A stretch of DNA of 64,000 nucleotides from Phaeoceros laevis (taxonomy: Eukaryota > Anthocerotophyta > Anthocerotopsida > Notothyladales): positions 1 through 64,000 of the forward strand of contig JBNGIQ010008998.1 of NCBI GenBank assembly GCA_049999765.1, given 5' to 3'. The notes under the pieces are model-generated. The model had not been told where the DNA came from and did not search any database. It saw nothing but the letters and a program-made list of their open reading frames with translations. Below, piece by piece: positions 8,910-20,170 of the stretch (its first letter is position 1; each line of letters begins with the position of its first letter). Position numbers and translations under genes: made by a program.

Positions 8910-11900
8910 CTAGAACTGCTTCCCAAGCTCAACCTTTTTCATCATCCGGATTGCACTATGCAGCATGGAATCAATAATTCCAGCAACCTGGAAACGTTCA
9001 ACTGCTGGTTACTTCAAAGGCAGCACAACAACAAAACAACAAAAAAGCTTCTGCATCCGTACCGTAAAGACTCCTCCAATAATAGCACAAAGGTTCGTTA
9101 TGAAGTGAGCAAACGATTTTGGACTCTCCCGAACTAACACCTGGATAACAGTTTTGAGGGTTCGGCGAGAGCGTCACTAGCCATTCTTCCATGAGAACCG
9201 GATATCGCACTCAAACTACGCAGTGGACGAGCAAAACACTGACCTGCATTGGAGAAAGTTCATAGTGGAATCTGACGACCGGCACAGCTTCAGTCTGTAT
9301 CGGGTTACTGTGAGCCGTGTATTCATACCGCTCCAGCACCTTGTACTCCTCACTCTTTCGCAGTGAAACAACTTCGGTCTTTACCACTTGCACATAGTGG
9401 TCGTGCTGCACAGTTCAACAGTCAATCTAATCCAGGATGCTGCTGGTAGCATGAGCCACTGATATCGTAACCAGAAAAGTAGGTGGGCTTACTGTAACAT
9501 TAGGTTTCTCAGACAGAAACACTTCTCCAGTTAGACGGTCCTCATCTGGCCGTCCTAGGTGAGGAGACAAACGCTGAACCTCCCTCGACATTTTAGAAGT
9601 GAGTTGTCGACCAAAAGATAGCCAGCCCACATGGTGTGTCAAATTCATTGCCGCTGCATCAAAGGAGTGTGACTCGGAATGTGCTGAAACCATAAGATTT
9701 CCTGGAACCTGAGAATAACAAAATTTGAAGGACGTCAATTAGCAAACACGTGGGAAAGTGTTGACAATCAAGATAGTAATTTCGCCATCCTTTCTTACCT
9801 TCTTCACCTTTACAAAACCATCAATCCTGCATCCTGGAGCACGAGGTGCTGGCCTTTGCTGTGTATCATTCTTGGGCAAGTTCGACTTGTCTTCAATTGC
9901 CTTTGTACTCTCACCAGCTTGCACTAGTGCTTCCATAGCCTGGCACTCATCAAGAAGCAATCTTATTTGTTGTGTCCAATGTAAAGAACTTCAGCTACAA
10001 AGCATCACATTGTACGAAGGATACTCTGATTGACATACCACAACAAGTGAGGCCGTGTCACGTTCACCGTAGTAAGACTCATGATCATGACCGCCATGCT
10101 CATCCCTGCACCCAGCCAAGTTGACTGATTTGATCATCATTCCACTTGGATGAACTTCATGACAACAGACTCACTGCTCCTTTTAGCCAGCAAGCTAGCC
10201 AAAAATTTCCTATAGAGTCTTACCCTCTAGAAGTTGAATGCATATATCGATGTATTTACGAAGATCCAGGATCACAACAACACAATGACATGTGAGAAAT
10301 CCACACAATGGAATGTCTAAAGCCACCAGGGACAATTTTTACACCATGCAAGTGATTCTAGGTTCACCTAAGATCACGGCCCTTCCGGAAGATCCTAATT
10401 GATGGGTATCCTTGAATGTGATGCCTAGAATTCCAGACGATTTTCAATTTGAGTTAGATCAAGCACAACAGAGTAGGAGGCCGCAGCCTGATGAGCAACA
10501 AGGACCCAATCTCCCACCATAGTCGTACAGGCAGAGGTTGAGAATATGACTAACCCCCTGCAGAGTTCAGAATGTTGAGTGCAATCAACTTTCCCAAGCA
10601 AAATTTTGGCTTCCGTCTCTGGATTGTATCTGTTTAGAAGCGAACATGTTACCCTCAGAACCGACTGCAAATTGTGCTAAGCTGGACAGTAATCAGATCA
10701 AAGCTATGTAGTACACAGAGTTCCAGGTTTCCACAATCACCTTTCTGCTAGAATGGTCGCAGCTCTGTCCCATGAAGGACCCTATTACAAATGATCAAAG
10801 CAGGACGAGGTTATATGCCAAAGGAGCATGGTAGCATGCATTGTGGATTTCACTGACACAACAAGTCTCTCTCACTGCCATACATTTTTGCCAAGATCAC
10901 CGGTGCCAAGGAAAAACATATTGACTAGACCATACCAATCTCTGGCTCCATCCACACCAAGGTGCATAAAAGTTGACGACCAAGATCGGAAACCTAGTGA
11001 AGGTAGGATGAAATATGATCTGTTAAAAAAGCCTTCGACCAGACACCCGGGCAACATCAGAAAGAGCATCTAATGAATGAAAAGCATTGGATAGAAAAAG
11101 ACCTACTCATTAGCATAAGCATTGAAGTTGGATCCTGTCAGAACCAATGCCCCCTTTCCAAGGACTGTGGAAAGCCAATGTTCGTCGTCCTGATGGTCTC
11201 CATGACTCTTCAGGTTTGGTATCGCCCCAGGATGAAATTCGGCCCCTACCAATCTCAGATTCGAGTCGATGGAGTGCTTTCTTACTGTCCTTGTGATATT
11301 GTATCGATGCTGAAAACAAGAGACATGTATTATTTGTATGGCACATTTTTCAAGAAATGCTTTGAATCGGATCTGTACCTTCCTGAACCACTGACTCCCT
11401 TTTCTGAGCCAAGAACAGGTTTGATCTACCCAAGTATTCTAGCAATGGAACATGTTTTGACCAGACAAAGATCACGAAGAATAAATAGTGGTACTTGAAA
11501 GACTACTTACAGTTCCGAGGACATCGCTCACATCCACAGATGCAAATTCACAAGACAATGAAGGAAAGCTGCACAACATGCCTTGATTTGAATAATGCAC
11601 CTCAACATACAGAGCGTTTGTGATAGGGAAAACGAAGTCAGTCGCAATACTATCGTATACAACTCACTGAAGCAATACAGAGCTAGTTTTGAAGAGAGGA
11701 CCTAAAATTGAAGTCAATTCGCAAAAATTCACCATCTCGACTTCTGTCTATTTCCACTGTTGTGACAGTTTCCAGTCTCATGTAGTTGCTTAGTTCCTGG
11801 TCATCAAACAAGACAACAGAGTGAGCTGGCCCACAAAATCTGCATCAATCTCTACAACGTACACATGAGTCGTTTGAAGTCAACTAGACGACTGAAAGAC

Positions 11901-12315
11901 GGTAGAGTTTCTGCTTAGCACGCGAGAAATACAAACAGTGCTCCTAAAGAACTGTAAACGACAACAAGCTCCGCTCCTCACCATGCCAAACAGAAGCAGC
12001 ATTGCAAACGCTGCCACGAGAGACAGACCAGCACCCGATAAAGAGGCCTCAGTCAGGTCCCTTGGTATCTTCCTGCAGGTTGCAAATTATGACTTGAGCA
12101 TTCCGAAAAGGTTTACGCTTCTGTGCAGATCTGTTTCAGTAAGATTTACTCATGGAGGCAATCTTTCCGCCCCAGACCTTGATGATGAAGGTGTTACAGT
12201 TGCAGCAAAACCTACCTCCTGTCAGCTAGAAATCTGAAAGCTGGCCAGCAGCGCACAACCGAAAACAAGCATACCGGTAAAAATCCAAAGACTTGATCTT
12301 GCTCGTGGTCGTCAT
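8910..12315 (-). CDS. PDIL5-4: Protein disulfide isomerase-like 5-4 (thioredoxin + ERV/ERGIC domains)
   Basis: Fifteen exons join in phase: 12315-12275, 12072-11982, 11796-11702, 11568-11511, 11309-11107, 10993-10936, 10781-10741, 10629-10555, 10424-10368, 10105-10039, 9939-9799, 9708-9493, 9405-9244, 9140-9063 and 8987-8910 (TAG), giving about 486 residues, the family length. The N-terminus MTTTSKIKSLDFYRKIPRDL precedes a membrane segment (SLVAAFAMLLLFGM). A thioredoxin domain follows with FYAPWCGWSQRL and LLGKVDCT, then the ERV/COPII-vesicle domain (VPGNLMVSAHSESHSFD, HYVQVVKTEVV), a second membrane segment (FITNLCAIIGGVFTVAGIID) and a Lys-containing tail. The family sits in ER/early secretory membranes and is thought to act in cargo folding or ER-Golgi cycling. 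The active site is C-x-x-S, not C-x-x-C, so isomerase/oxidase activity is doubtful. The ATG at 12315 is the family-typical start. Confidence 0.92.
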
Positions 12316-13956
12316 GGAGCTCGGCAGCCGTTGTCGGCGACTTCCGGAACTTCTAAGCGTGCACAATTCACCACCAGAAGATTCTACGCTGGCTGAGAAG
12401 GTGAAAGTCGTGACTCCATCCCTCAGTGTGAGAAGTTACCATTACCAGCTGGCGCTCTGCATCCTACACCAATTTGCAGTCAATGAACGACCTGAGTGCA
12501 GTGATAGACGGCACATTTACTTCCAAGTAGTCGAAACCCTTGTTAAAAGGAGGTGGATCAGTATCAAAACGGAGCACGACCAGCTCGGCACTGCACGAAC
12601 TTTGATACCGAAGAAGCTGCAATGCCGGATCGATAATCTTCCAAGAGCCAAACATTCAAGGCTCTAACAAACTCCGATCGCAACGCAAGGCTCAGACTTT
12701 TCGTGTTCACGATTTTCGGCTATGACGAGGCGACTACACAGATATCACTTGACTCTTCTTGAAGGCGAACATAAAAGGGGATTTCGAACACAACCGCAGC
12801 ACCGAATGCGACTGCATCCGCGACACATGGAAGTTGGCCGAGATCTGCTTCTCATATTTGCAAGTGGGAACATGAAAGTCGGACAACTGAGCAACGAGCA
12901 TAGGCGTCCATGGCGAAGCCATTCTTAGTTCACTAATTGTTACTGTTGTAGTAAGGACATTATCAAATCACGAAATTGGAATTCAGAGTTTCACTGCTCG
13001 CAGTGTTCACAGAGTGTAAACTTTGTAAAGTTCTCATTACACGTTATTTCTCATTATTTGTTTTTTCGTATATAATTATCACTATCACTAAGTGAATTTC
13101 TTAGGCATGAGTGGTGGAAGCTACTCAAGGGCAACACATGGGCAGCATAGTTCGAAGGCAAAGGCAAAGCCTCTAGAGTCTAGAGCCCGCGCACACAGAC
13201 CTAACCTCATGATCTTCAAGAAACAAACTCTTTTGATCTATGAGAACCTTTAAAGAAACAAACTCTTTTGATCTAGGAGACTAGGAGAACCAGCATTCAA
13301 TAGGGGGAATTGGCCACTCTAATACAATATTATGGCCAACCTCTTTTCAATAATATTTTGGCCATGTATATATGCTTTGTTGAGCTGTTCCGCTAGGTGT
13401 GCCTCCTACTTAACACTTGGCATCCTATGATTCCCTGGATGTCCTTGCTGAAAGCACCCGGCTTTGCCCCTTGTAGGCTTGAAAAAGAAGAATCAGCCTG
13501 GAAAGTGTAACTCCTTGAATGTGGCGGTGTGGCCCTGCATTTGCCACTGTTAGACTTTGTCACGGCGTGCTAGAAATATCAGTATACCAATGAAAACTAA
13601 TCATGACTCAATGTCGTAACTCTTAATAACGGTGAAACTTCAAAATTTCTCGTCCCTCTCAGTGATTCTGGCGTAGTCTGGAGCCAAGAGTAGGTGGCTG
13701 TCGCGTGTATGTTGGTTGGAAATATCCAAGGCCCGATTCAGGTCGGCCAGCCTGATGCCGCGATCCGATATTTTTGCTCCGTGCTCCGTCCCGGGCCCCC
13801 CCGGCCAACACGCCCGAACTTCCCTGTATCAATCTCATTTCGGCGCCGTACGTGCCGTAGGTTTTCGCAACGGTCCGTTCTGCATGTCCTCCTTCGAAAC
13901 CCGACTCTGGCATTGGCAACCTCGCTCGACACTGAACTCGCGGGCCCGTGGCAGCG
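12316..13956. other. Intergenic region
   Basis: This would hold the promoter of the minus-strand PDI gene at its left edge and that of the plus-strand kinase gene at its right. The words gaaacaaactcttttgatct occur twice at about 13223 and 13255, a short direct repeat. No coding frame with recognisable domains is seen. GC content rises sharply after 13730, toward the kinase start. Confidence 0.5.
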
Positions 13957-16813
13957 ATGGCTGCGGAAGGAGCTACGGCGTTCGGGCCCGTTGCAAGTCC
14001 GTACGGGTGCAACTCTTGGGCCATTGCTAGCTCCAGCGCCGCCGTGCTGAGATCCTCCTTCCTGCCTTCGGCCAGGCACCGGGGCCGCAGATCTGTGGCC
14101 AAGCCTTCAAGCTGCAGGAGCAGAAGTAGGGGATGGCGGGTTACGGCTGTGGCGGGGGCGCAGGGGTTGGCAGAGTACCTTGTGAAAGGGGCCGTGGAGC
14201 TGACAGCGGAGGGAGGGCCTGGATGGGGCAGCGCCAGCATGCTCCTCCCAGCCTTGCTATGGTACACCACTGCAGCCCCTGGGAGCGTGTCTGGACTATT
14301 GGATTTTCTGCGGGCTCCGGTTCACGCGAGGATGCAACCGACGTTTTCCCCTGAGGAGGTGATGCGCATTTTTGAATTTTGGAGGCATGATTGTGCTGTT
14401 GTTGTGCACTCATGGAGCGCTGATTTTGATCTGAGCTGTTGTTGCTGAGAGAAGTGTCATGGTTTGGTGGCTGCAGGTGGAGCTGGGGAGGCAGTTAGGG
14501 GAGGGCTCTTTCGGGGTTGTGTTTGAGGGATATGTGAGGAAGAAAGGCAGCAAGAGGGACGAGAGGCTTCACGTGGTGCTGAAAAAGGCCAAGGCAAAGG
14601 TGGAAGGGGCGTTGGAGGTGCATGATGTGGAAATTCACATGAATCATCGGGTGAAGCGGACAGCTCCCGGGGCATGTGCGGATTTCCTCGGAACGCTTGA
14701 GGTCCCGGCCTCGCATGTGAAGGGAAGGATGACGGAGGGTTTGTGGCTGGTGTGGAGGTTCCAAGGGGACAAGACTCTGGATCAATGCATGAAACACTGG
14801 AATTTTCCAGATAACATTGCTGAGGCTATCCTCGGGGTTAGGGCTGTGAGTGAGAGAGGATTCTCGAAGGAGGAGACTTTGGAGTTTGAGACTGCCGTCG
14901 TGAAGAAGGTGATGTGCCAGATCCTGTCCAACCTGCGGGATCTGCATTCCGCCGGCGTAGTGCACAGGGATGTCAAGCCGCTGAACCTGGTGTTGGATCA
15001 GCGTCGGGGATCTTTCACGCTCATCGACCTCGGAGCTTGTGTTGACCTGCGGTCGGGGTACAACTATGACCCCCAGGAAAGTATTCTGGATCCTACTTAT
15101 GCGGCTCCCGAGCAGTTTGTGATGCCGACATGCACTCCAGCGCTTCCTCCGGACCCGCTGTGCTCCTTGATTTCTCCGCTGGTGTGGATGCTCAACTCCC
15201 CAGATAGGTTCGATCTGTACTCCACAGGTATCATTTTGATGCAGCTGTGCGTGAAGTCATTACGGTATGAACCAGGACTTCTGGCTTTCAACCGGTATCT
15301 GGAGCGCGCCAATTACGACTTGGACCTTTGGCGAAAGCGAGCTCGCATTTCAGACACAGAGTTTGCAATTTTGGATGCGGACGATGGCGCTGGCTGGGAG
15401 TTGGCTAGAGCTTTGCTGCAGGCAAGGCACCACAAGGAGTCCGTGATTTGGCCGAGTCTCGGCAGTGGTCGGCCTTCGGCCGCTGGTGCACTCAAGCACC
15501 GGTTCCTCCGAGAATCTAGATTTCCATTCCCGCTGCCCAGAGTGCCAACCGATGTTCTTGAGAATCTAGGGAGCTTGCTGCCCGATTCCAGGGAAGTTAA
15601 GCCTGATCTAGGAGGGGCAGTTTTCTCTGCTATTGCAACGGCTGCACCTACTTCTGAGCATGGAGAAAAAGGTAGCATCCATAGAGGCCTGGAAAATCTT
15701 CTGGGTGATGCTGTACTTGCTGCAAACAGGTTGAGCAGAAGGAAGGCTGGTGGCGAGAGCAAAAGCAGTATCCCTGTTTCCCTCAAAGGCAAGGGTGATG
15801 ATGTGCAGCAAGGTGGTGTGGGATCTAGATTTCCATTCCCGCTGCCTAGAGTGCCAACCGATGTTCTTGGGAATCTAGGGAGCTTGCTGCCCGATTCCAG
15901 NNNNNNNNNNAGGGAAGTTAAGCCTGATCTAGGAGGGGCAGTTTTCTCTGCTATTGCAACGGCTGCACCTACTTCTGAGCATGGAGAAAAAGGTAGCAGT
16001 CATAGAGGCCTGGAAAATCTTCTGGGTGATGCTGTACTTGCTGCAAACAGGTTGAGCAGAAGTAATGCTGGTGGCGATAGCATAAGCAGTATCCCTGTTT
16101 CCCACAAAGGCAAGGGTGATGATGTGCAGCAAGATGGTGCTGTGTTTGTTGAGAGAAAGAGTAGGAGCCAGCCCATCGGAATTCCGTCACTGACGCAGGG
16201 TTCTGTTTCGGTGAACCTAGCAGGGGCACAAGCTGCTCTTGCCACAGAAGGTATGGCAGAACGCGCAGTACAAGGAGCTAAAACAGTGTCGAGGCAGCTG
16301 GCAGAACTTGGTACCAGGCAGAAGGAAGTCTCGGAGGCTGTTGCCAACATCATAGGCCCTCTAGGACCCGCAGTGAGTGCGTCCCTGCCTGCTGCTGCTG
16401 CCTTGGCTGCAGGCTGGGTGGCATGGATTGGCTTGAGAACCTCATCGCAGATGACCTACGAACTCGGGCAGCGTGCTGCTGACACGGTAGGTATGAGCGG
16501 CACTGCATTTTTAGCCTTCTTCTTTCTTTTCAAGCCCTGGCTCGCGGAAGTAGCAGCAGCAGAGAGGGAGGAGACCTCGCGTAGGCGGAAAGCAGATGTA
16601 GCCATGGCAGCAGTTGGGCATTCGACGACATTGCAGAAGATACTGGTAAAGAGGGAAGAGCAAACTGCAGCATTCCAGAGTTTAGGATTGGATGAAGCGG
16701 TTGAAGCCATGCAGAAGCAAATGGCATCGCTAGAGGCTAATCTGGCCTCGGGACTAGAGTATTCGCGGCAGCAGTCACAAGCTGTGTCTCGGCTACAAAG
16801 TCTTTTGCACTAA
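13957..16813 (+). CDS. STN7/STN8-like chloroplast thylakoid protein kinase with novel C-terminus
   Basis: Two exons, 13957-14358 and 14477-16813, joined in phase with GT-AG borders, encode about 912 residues (four unknown at a gap). The Ala/Ser/Arg-rich start looks like a chloroplast transit peptide and is followed by a membrane segment (SMLLPALLWY) equivalent to the thylakoid anchor of STN7. The kinase domain shows LGEGSFGVV, VVLKK, VVHRDVKPLNLVL, LIDLGAC (DLG as in STN7) and YAAPEQFVM, and keeps the C-lobe SPLVWMLNSPDRFDLYSTGI. STN7 phosphorylates light-harvesting proteins in state transitions; STN8 acts on photosystem II. Which role applies is unknown. After the kinase come two copies of a 103-residue unit, then two hydrophobic stretches (ASLPAAAALAAGWVAWIGL; AFLAFFFLFKPWL) and a coiled coil. 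This tail is not in the STN7 or STN8 I know. Confidence 0.85.
15515..16143 (+). repeat. 309-bp in-frame tandem duplication inside the kinase gene
   Basis: The unit beginning tctagatttccattcccgct at 15515 is repeated from 15824. It encodes 103 residues per copy, starting SRFPFPLPRVPTDVL and ending KGKGDDVQQ. The copies differ by a few substitutions, several of them amino-acid changing (for example ESKSS versus DSISS). The second copy is longer by 12 positions because of the assembly gap. Confidence 0.9.
15901..15910. other. Assembly gap of 10 N
   Basis: The ten unknown bases lie in the second copy of the tandem repeat. The first copy reads cccgattccagggaagtt without interruption; here the dinucleotide ag is present on both sides of the gap. 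The flanks therefore abut or overlap by 2 bp and the gap may contain no real sequence. Confidence 0.85.
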
Positions 16814-18088
16814 ATGATGGTCCGTACCAGTTTGCAGCTGGCCCTATCGGTCCAACCAGGTACACAGGAATCAGGATACTAAACTACGGCAGGGAGACCT
16901 CCCCAGCTGGAGTTGGTGCTTCACAATTTCTGATATTCCGATGTTCCTAAATGCGAAGAGCACGATTTAATAGGGTGGGTTGTTGTGTGCACAATGACTA
17001 TCCTTATGTTACATGATATCGCACAGCTGCCAGTCGCATAGGTGGAGAAGAATTCCAGGAATTCGTGCCTCTGCATGTATAGTAGCAGGTAGCCAAGTTT
17101 GTGGAGGATACGAAGTCAGGTAAAAGCTCTAGCGGTTTACTTCACTAGCGTAGCAGTGATCCTATTCCATACATGTGGGATTGTCTGATGCGCAGGGAAC
17201 CGGTGGCCTCGGCTTTGGACTCTTGTCTGCTCGTTTTGGTGGTGCAACCTTCCCCTCTTTTGTCTCTCACACCTCGCTATCACCAGAGGTGCACCTGTAT
17301 CTCCCTGCTGAGTGACTGAATAGATAGAGCACAGCTCAGTTTGTGTATAAAAAGCGTCTTGGCTGTATCACTGGAGTCCAGTAGACTAGCCTTCGTCCAA
17401 TGCGGTTGAACATTTGTCCACGTCTGCTGATACTAGTACCAGCAGAACACATATAAAAGTAAGGTTGCCGCTCCTGCACGGACTCTGGCTCGCACCGCTA
17501 TCTTGGCATTAGTGGCTGCTGACAAGTCCAAGCTACCTGGTGTCGTCCTCTTGGCTCTCTTGGTTCCTATGGAAGCCTTCGTGACGAAGCCTGGACCTAG
17601 AATTGGTGACGGGACGTACCACGAGATATTCTTGTATGGAGAGACACGAAAAGGCCTTTCAACGCGAACCTCCATGAAGGTTGGTTGTCGGCCTTCATCG
17701 TCCTCAGCGCAACACCTTCACCTTCACAAACTAGACTTAACGAAACTCAAAAACGAGAAACGAAGGACTGAAGTCACTAAACTATTAGTCCCCTGTACAG
17801 TAGTGAAAAGGGCTTGCTCCCACGAGCTTTTGCACTCTCGTGGGGTGTGGAGCAAGTCTTAACCTTAGCTCCGAAGCATCCGTACAAAACTGCTCTGTCA
17901 GTCTGCACGCTCACGCTCACAACTTATTGCCGGTTGACAATGTCGTTGCCTTCCAAGCGTCACCCGACGCTTCCTCGTCTGCACCCCTCCCCCCTTCTAA
18001 TAAACAGGAGCCCTCGTAGGAGTAGATACAGTACTCGCTTTGCAGACTTTCGGAGAGCTTTTGAAGGAGCGACCATAATCAGTGGGCT
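16814..18088. other. Intergenic region between kinase and AAA ATPase genes
   Basis: Probably the 3' untranslated region of the kinase gene and the upstream region of the ATPase gene. A frame of about 120 codons at 17503-17862 and its antisense partner were examined; neither shows a recognised domain. A TATA-like ataaaa occurs near 17347. Confidence 0.4.
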
Positions 18089-20170
18089 ATGGCGGACGCG
18101 TATCAACTTCCAATCCACCAGTGGCGGCGGCGGCATCCTGTTCACGATATGCGCGCGGACAATAACCTGCTCGGCATGTGGTCACCTCCTCACTCGGCCG
18201 ATAAATTGGTTGGAGGCGACCCCGAGCAGCTGCTAGCGTTGCAGACGCAGGAGAATGGAGGCAAGTCTGCCACAGATCCGGAGTGGGAGTGGCCGTGCTT
18301 CACCAGGTATTTCTCCGATGGCAGGACTCGGACGGAGCCTTTGAAGAAGGCCAGCAGGAAGCCCCCTGCTGCCACTCCCTTCACTGTCATCTACATCGAG
18401 GTGCCGGGAGGGGATCCTAAGGTGAACGTCACTCTCTTCTCTAAGCACCTTGTGGACGTGGTGAAGCGAATTTTGCCGGAGAGCACAGCAGCTTCGTCGG
18501 ACACCCCGGAGCTGCCAGCCACCGACATGTTCCTTGCTTTGGCCGCATTGAAGAAGAGCTTGGAAGAGGTGAAGGATGGGGAGGAGCAGAAGGAGGAGGA
18601 GGAAGAGAGGCGCTGCCATCTCCGGCACCTGATTAGGTTTGTGGAGCAGGAATTCAAGGATACCCTGGTCCGGCGGGAGCAGATGGAGGCCAAGGGCACA
18701 GTCTCCTTCGACATGCTGTGGACGTTCCTGGTGCCGGGAGAGCCTGTGCGCTTCCTGTGCCCTATCACCAACCGACCTCGGCTGGGAATTTTGACGTCTG
18801 GCAAGGTGGTGCAGGCGGAGGGAACCGTTATGTTCGGGATGCAGATTCTGGCAATGGACTTCAACGTGGTCTCCTACCGAGATGCCGTGGAATATCGGCA
18901 GATCGGCTCTTTCCACGGAGAAATGCAGCTCACCTCGCTGGCCGTGTGCCCGATGCGTCTGTTCGGCGGTGACCGGGAATTGCTGGAGAAGAGCTTCCTG
19001 GAGGTAGGGGAGCGCTTCTTCGACCTGGCCATGTCCTCGCAATTCCGGTTTGTGGAGTACAAGGGCTTCCTAGCCTTCGACGAGGGCCGCTCCATCAGCA
19101 AGCACAAGGCGGATGGCCGGGTCATGGTTGATCACTACAACTTTGCAAAAATGCATCCGGGGTACAACATGTGGAACGCACTGCCTCCCACGGACGCGCT
19201 GCGGTCAAAGGTACCCCCTCATCCCAAGCCGGAGCCCGAGAAGCTCAGGTTCGCTCCTCCCATTGTCTACGGCTTTTCCTTCAGTCTCAAGCGCTGGGGC
19301 TGCTTCGACGTCCTGGGATTCAGCGAGATATCCTTCAACTCCACCGCCTTCGACGAGCTAGTGATGCAGGATGTCGAGCAGAAGGACATGCTCCTGAGCC
19401 TGGTGCGGGAGTACGTGGAGCACAAGAACCCGCCCCCGAACCTGGACGCCATATCCAGCAAGGGCGGGGGTTGCATCTTCCTCTGCTACGGCCCCCCGGG
19501 AACAGGCAAGACGCTTACTGCTGAGAGTCTGGCGGAGCGCCTCCGGTGCCCCCTCTGGGCCATGAACGCCTTCGAGCTACCTGGCACCAATCCTGGCCAG
19601 ATGGAGGCCCGGCTGTTGCAGATTTTTGACATCGCCGTCTCCTGGAAAGCCATCCTGCTGCTGGACGAGGCGGACGTTTACATGGAGCGCCGGAAGCGGG
19701 GGGGAAGCACCACCGCCATGACCGGTGTCTTCCTCCGCCTGCTCGAGTACTACTCAGGAGTCCTGTTCCTCACCACCAACAGGGTAACGGTCTTCGACGA
19801 TGCCTTCCGGTCCCGCATCTCCATGCTGGTAGAGTACCCTGCGCTGGGCGAGGCACAACGGGCAGCCATCTGGGCCAAGTTGCTCTCCAAGGCAGGCCTT
19901 CCGACGGAGGATGCTCACAGCTTGGCAGTCCACGGTTTCAATGGCAGAGAGATCCGAAACATGCTCCGCGTGGCAATCACTTGGGCACACAGCTGCGACC
20001 GACAAGTGTCCGTCCAGGAGGTGCGCAGTGTTGTCCGGATGAGTCTGGCAGGCGCCGAGGCTCTCAAAGCGGCAATTGCCGCCGCGTCTGCTGCGGACGT
20101 TGACCTGAACGAGCCGGTGGACGATCTCGTTTACCAGTCTGGATGTTCCCTTCAAGTGGCTAGACATTGA
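18089..20170 (+). CDS. Fungal-type AAA ATPase with N-terminal DUF7025-like region
   Basis: Intronless, 693 residues. Residues about 95-380 resemble the N-terminal domain (DUF7025) of a large fungal AAA family: FTVIYIEVPG near 98, DMLWTFLVPGEPV at 208-220, and a link region with FDVLGFSEISFN. The AAA core has Walker A GPPGTGKT (468-475), Walker B ILLLDEAD (522-529), a sensor-1 stretch FLTTNR (560-565) and arginines in FRSRI (573-577), so it looks catalytically intact. VFLRLLEYYSGVLFLTTN is very close to the fungal consensus as I remember it. A Glu-rich stretch (165-174) interrupts the N-terminal half. The substrate is unknown; such proteins are presumed remodelling ATPases. The ATG at 18089 is the first in frame; M21 or M30 are alternatives. 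High GC and lack of introns set it apart from most neighbours. A plant-lineage paralogue is the alternative to transfer. Confidence 0.8.
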   Translation: MADAYQLPIHQWRRRHPVHDMRADNNLLGMWSPPHSADKLVGGDPEQLLALQTQENGGKSATDPEWEWPCFTRYFSDGRTRTEPLKKASRKPPAATPFTVIYIEVPGGDPKVNVTLFSKHLVDVVKRILPESTAASSDTPELPATDMFLALAALKKSLEEVKDGEEQKEEEEERRCHLRHLIRFVEQEFKDTLVRREQMEAKGTVSFDMLWTFLVPGEPVRFLCPITNRPRLGILTSGKVVQAEGTVMFGMQILAMDFNVVSYRDAVEYRQIGSFHGEMQLTSLAVCPMRLFGGDRELLEKSFLEVGERFFDLAMSSQFRFVEYKGFLAFDEGRSISKHKADGRVMVDHYNFAKMHPGYNMWNALPPTDALRSKVPPHPKPEPEKLRFAPPIVYGFSFSLKRWGCFDVLGFSEISFNSTAFDELVMQDVEQKDMLLSLVREYVEHKNPPPNLDAISSKGGGCIFLCYGPPGTGKTLTAESLAERLRCPLWAMNAFELPGTNPGQMEARLLQIFDIAVSWKAILLLDEADVYMERRKRGGSTTAMTGVFLRLLEYYSGVLFLTTNRVTVFDDAFRSRISMLVEYPALGEAQRAAIWAKLLSKAGLPTEDAHSLAVHGFNGREIRNMLRVAITWAHSCDRQVSVQEVRSVVRMSLAGAEALKAAIAAASAADVDLNEPVDDLVYQSGCSLQVARH

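Noticed and set aside
12464-12928. Short frames upstream of the PDI gene as an extra exon
   Set aside because: The first PDI exon already starts with the family-typical MTTTSKIKSLDFYR, so no more upstream coding sequence is needed.
13659-14270. Long minus-strand frame antisense to the kinase first exon
   Set aside because: It is the mirror of a GC-rich transit-peptide exon; Ala/Arg/Pro composition with no family match.
17433-17862. Overlapping frames on both strands between the kinase and ATPase genes, the minus one reading VSPYKNISWYVPSP
   Set aside because: No recognised domain, no exon partners, and both strands are open over the same stretch, which is expected by chance in GC-rich DNA.
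18233-19042. A 269-codon minus frame inside the AAA ATPase gene
   Set aside because: Shadow of a high-GC coding sequence; low-complexity Leu/His/Gln wording and full overlap with intact ATPase motifs.
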